DNA of 7,335 nt from an uncultured Acidobacteriota bacterium (GTDB taxonomy: Bacteria > Acidobacteriota > Terriglobia > UBA7540): contig CALCEB010000259.1 in assembly GCA_937900045.1 (NCBI GenBank), positions 1 to 7,335 on the forward strand. Direction: 5' to 3'. Both the position numbers and the translations under genes were made by a program. Below, piece after piece: positions 6,548 to 7,335 of this stretch; the stretch's first letter is position 1, and every line of letters begins with the position of its first letter. A model generated the notes under the pieces. The model was not told where the DNA came from. It searched no databases and saw only the letters and a list, made by a program, of their open reading frames with translations.

Positions 6548-7290
6548 GTGCGGCTGAAGGTTTCAATTCGCATCATGTGCCTGGCCACCTTGGCGATGGC
6601 TCCGTTCTATCTGTCCGGCTATCACCTCTCGCTGTTAGGCCGGTACTTGGCGCTGGCGGTTCTGGCGCTGGGTCTGGCGTTGATTTGGGGGCGGGGGGGC
6701 ATTTTGAGCCTGGGCCAAGGCGTCTTTTTTGGTTTAGGCGGCTATGCCCTGGCCATGCATTTGAAGCTGGTGAGCCTTGGGCCGGGCGAATTACCGGACT
6801 TTATGCAATGGAGCGGACTTGATCATTTGCCTTGGTGGTGGAATGCATTCAAGCGGCCTGGATTGGCAATCGCCGCGGTGTTGTTGCTTCCAGCCCTGGC
6901 CGCCGCCGGGTTGGCGTGGCTGCTGTTTCATCGCCGCGTAGGTGGTGTCTACTTTGCGCTCATCACTCAAGCCCTGGCGCTCGCCTTCACTACGCTGCTC
7001 ATCAGCCAACAACCCTACACTGGTGGTTTTAATGGGCTCACCGGTTTCACTACTTTTCTGGGATTTTCCCTGCTCGGCGCTAGGATCCAGCGCGACCTTT
7101 ACTGGGTCACAGTTGCGATTCTTACCGTCGCCTTTTTATTCTCATCCTGGCTGTTTCGCACAAAGTTTGGAAAGGTGTTGCTGGCAATTCGCGATGGTGA
7201 AAATCGCGTCCGCTTTCTTGGCTACAATGCTGTCCCCTATAAGGTGGCCGCATTTGCACTCAGCGGATTGTTTGCCGGGATCGCGGGGGG
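6548..7290 (+). CDS. urtC: Urea ABC transporter, inner-membrane permease (LivM type), 3' end missing
   Basis: The frame starts with GTG at 6548 and is open to the adapter junction, giving 247 complete codons and two bases of the next. No stop is reached, so tools that require one will miss it. It is the second membrane subunit of the importer. UrtC signatures: 'LGRYLALAVLALGLALIWGRGGILSLGQGVFFGLGGYALAMHL' region (30-72), 'ELPDFMQW' (81-88), 'LPWWWNAFK' (94-102), 'GGVYFALITQALALAF' (132-147), 'GGFNGLTGF' (159-167), and the coupling loop 'FGKVLLAIRDGENRVRFLGYN' region (207-227) that docks the ATPase. Membrane segments are evident near 10-30, 33-48, 52-72, 105-127, 132-153 and 184-203. A five-G and a seven-G run at 6687-6699 could attract indels, but the protein reads correctly across them. 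Family members run to roughly 350-400 residues, so about one third is missing. urtD and urtE are expected next. Confidence 0.92.
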
Positions 7291-7335
7291 CTGTCTCTTA
7301 TACACATCTCCGAGCCCACGAGACAGGCAGAAATC
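7291..7335 (-). other. Nextera i7 adapter read-through (synthetic)
   Basis: These 45 bases are the exact reverse complement of 2-46: mosaic end CTGTCTCTTATACACATCT at 7291-7309, the rest of the read-2 adapter to 7324, the same index as AGGCAGAA at 7325-7332, and ATC from the P7 primer. Genomic sequence ends at 7290. The same index on both ends points to a tagmented molecule amplified with one primer and read through its whole length. Confidence 0.98.

Noticed and set aside
1..7335. Composite transposon or insertion sequence with inverted ends
   Set aside because: The terminal repeats are library adapters, there is no transposase, and no target duplication can exist at the ends of the read.

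Overview
The window is one sequenced fragment with Illumina Nextera (Tn5) adapter still attached at both ends. Bases 1-46 and 7291-7335 are synthetic: tail of the P7 primer, an 8-base index, read-2 adapter and the 19-bp mosaic end. They form a perfect 45-bp inverted repeat that must not be read as transposon ends. Real DNA is 47-7290, so the first and last genes are cut by the library construction and not by biology.

The genomic part has four plus-strand blocks. (1) 47-1897 is the C-terminal part of a large secreted-type glycoside hydrolase resembling GH106 alpha-L-rhamnosidases; the catalytic barrel is missing off the left end. (2) 1898-2555 is a gene-poor gap of about 660 bases. Its right end carries a good sigma70-like promoter and a strong imperfect palindrome. 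(3) 2556-4211 encodes an outer-membrane porin of the phosphate-selective porin O/P type with a signal peptide and a periplasmic coiled coil. (4) 4369-7290 holds urtA, urtB and the start of urtC, which encode the periplasmic binding protein and the two permeases of a urea (or short-chain amide) ABC importer. The ATPase genes urtD and urtE would be expected just beyond the right end.

The porin and transporter genes probably work together: the porin admits the solute through the outer membrane, UrtA captures it in the periplasm, and UrtB/UrtC with the unseen ATPases move it across the inner membrane. The same porin-then-transporter order is known from the fmdCDEF amide/urea system of Methylophilus. 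A porin with signal peptide and C-terminal Phe shows a diderm (Gram-negative) host. The GH106-like gene with a 'W-x-V-I-G-P-F-P-N' module, the coiled-coil porin and the moderately high GC suggest an uncultured soil bacterium such as Acidobacteriota, but that is inference from protein style only.

No RNA gene, insertion sequence, CRISPR array or clear novel system is visible. The points most worth a second look are the adapter ends, the porin-urt linkage, the structured leader in front of the porin, and a tandem duplication in the porin coiled coil.
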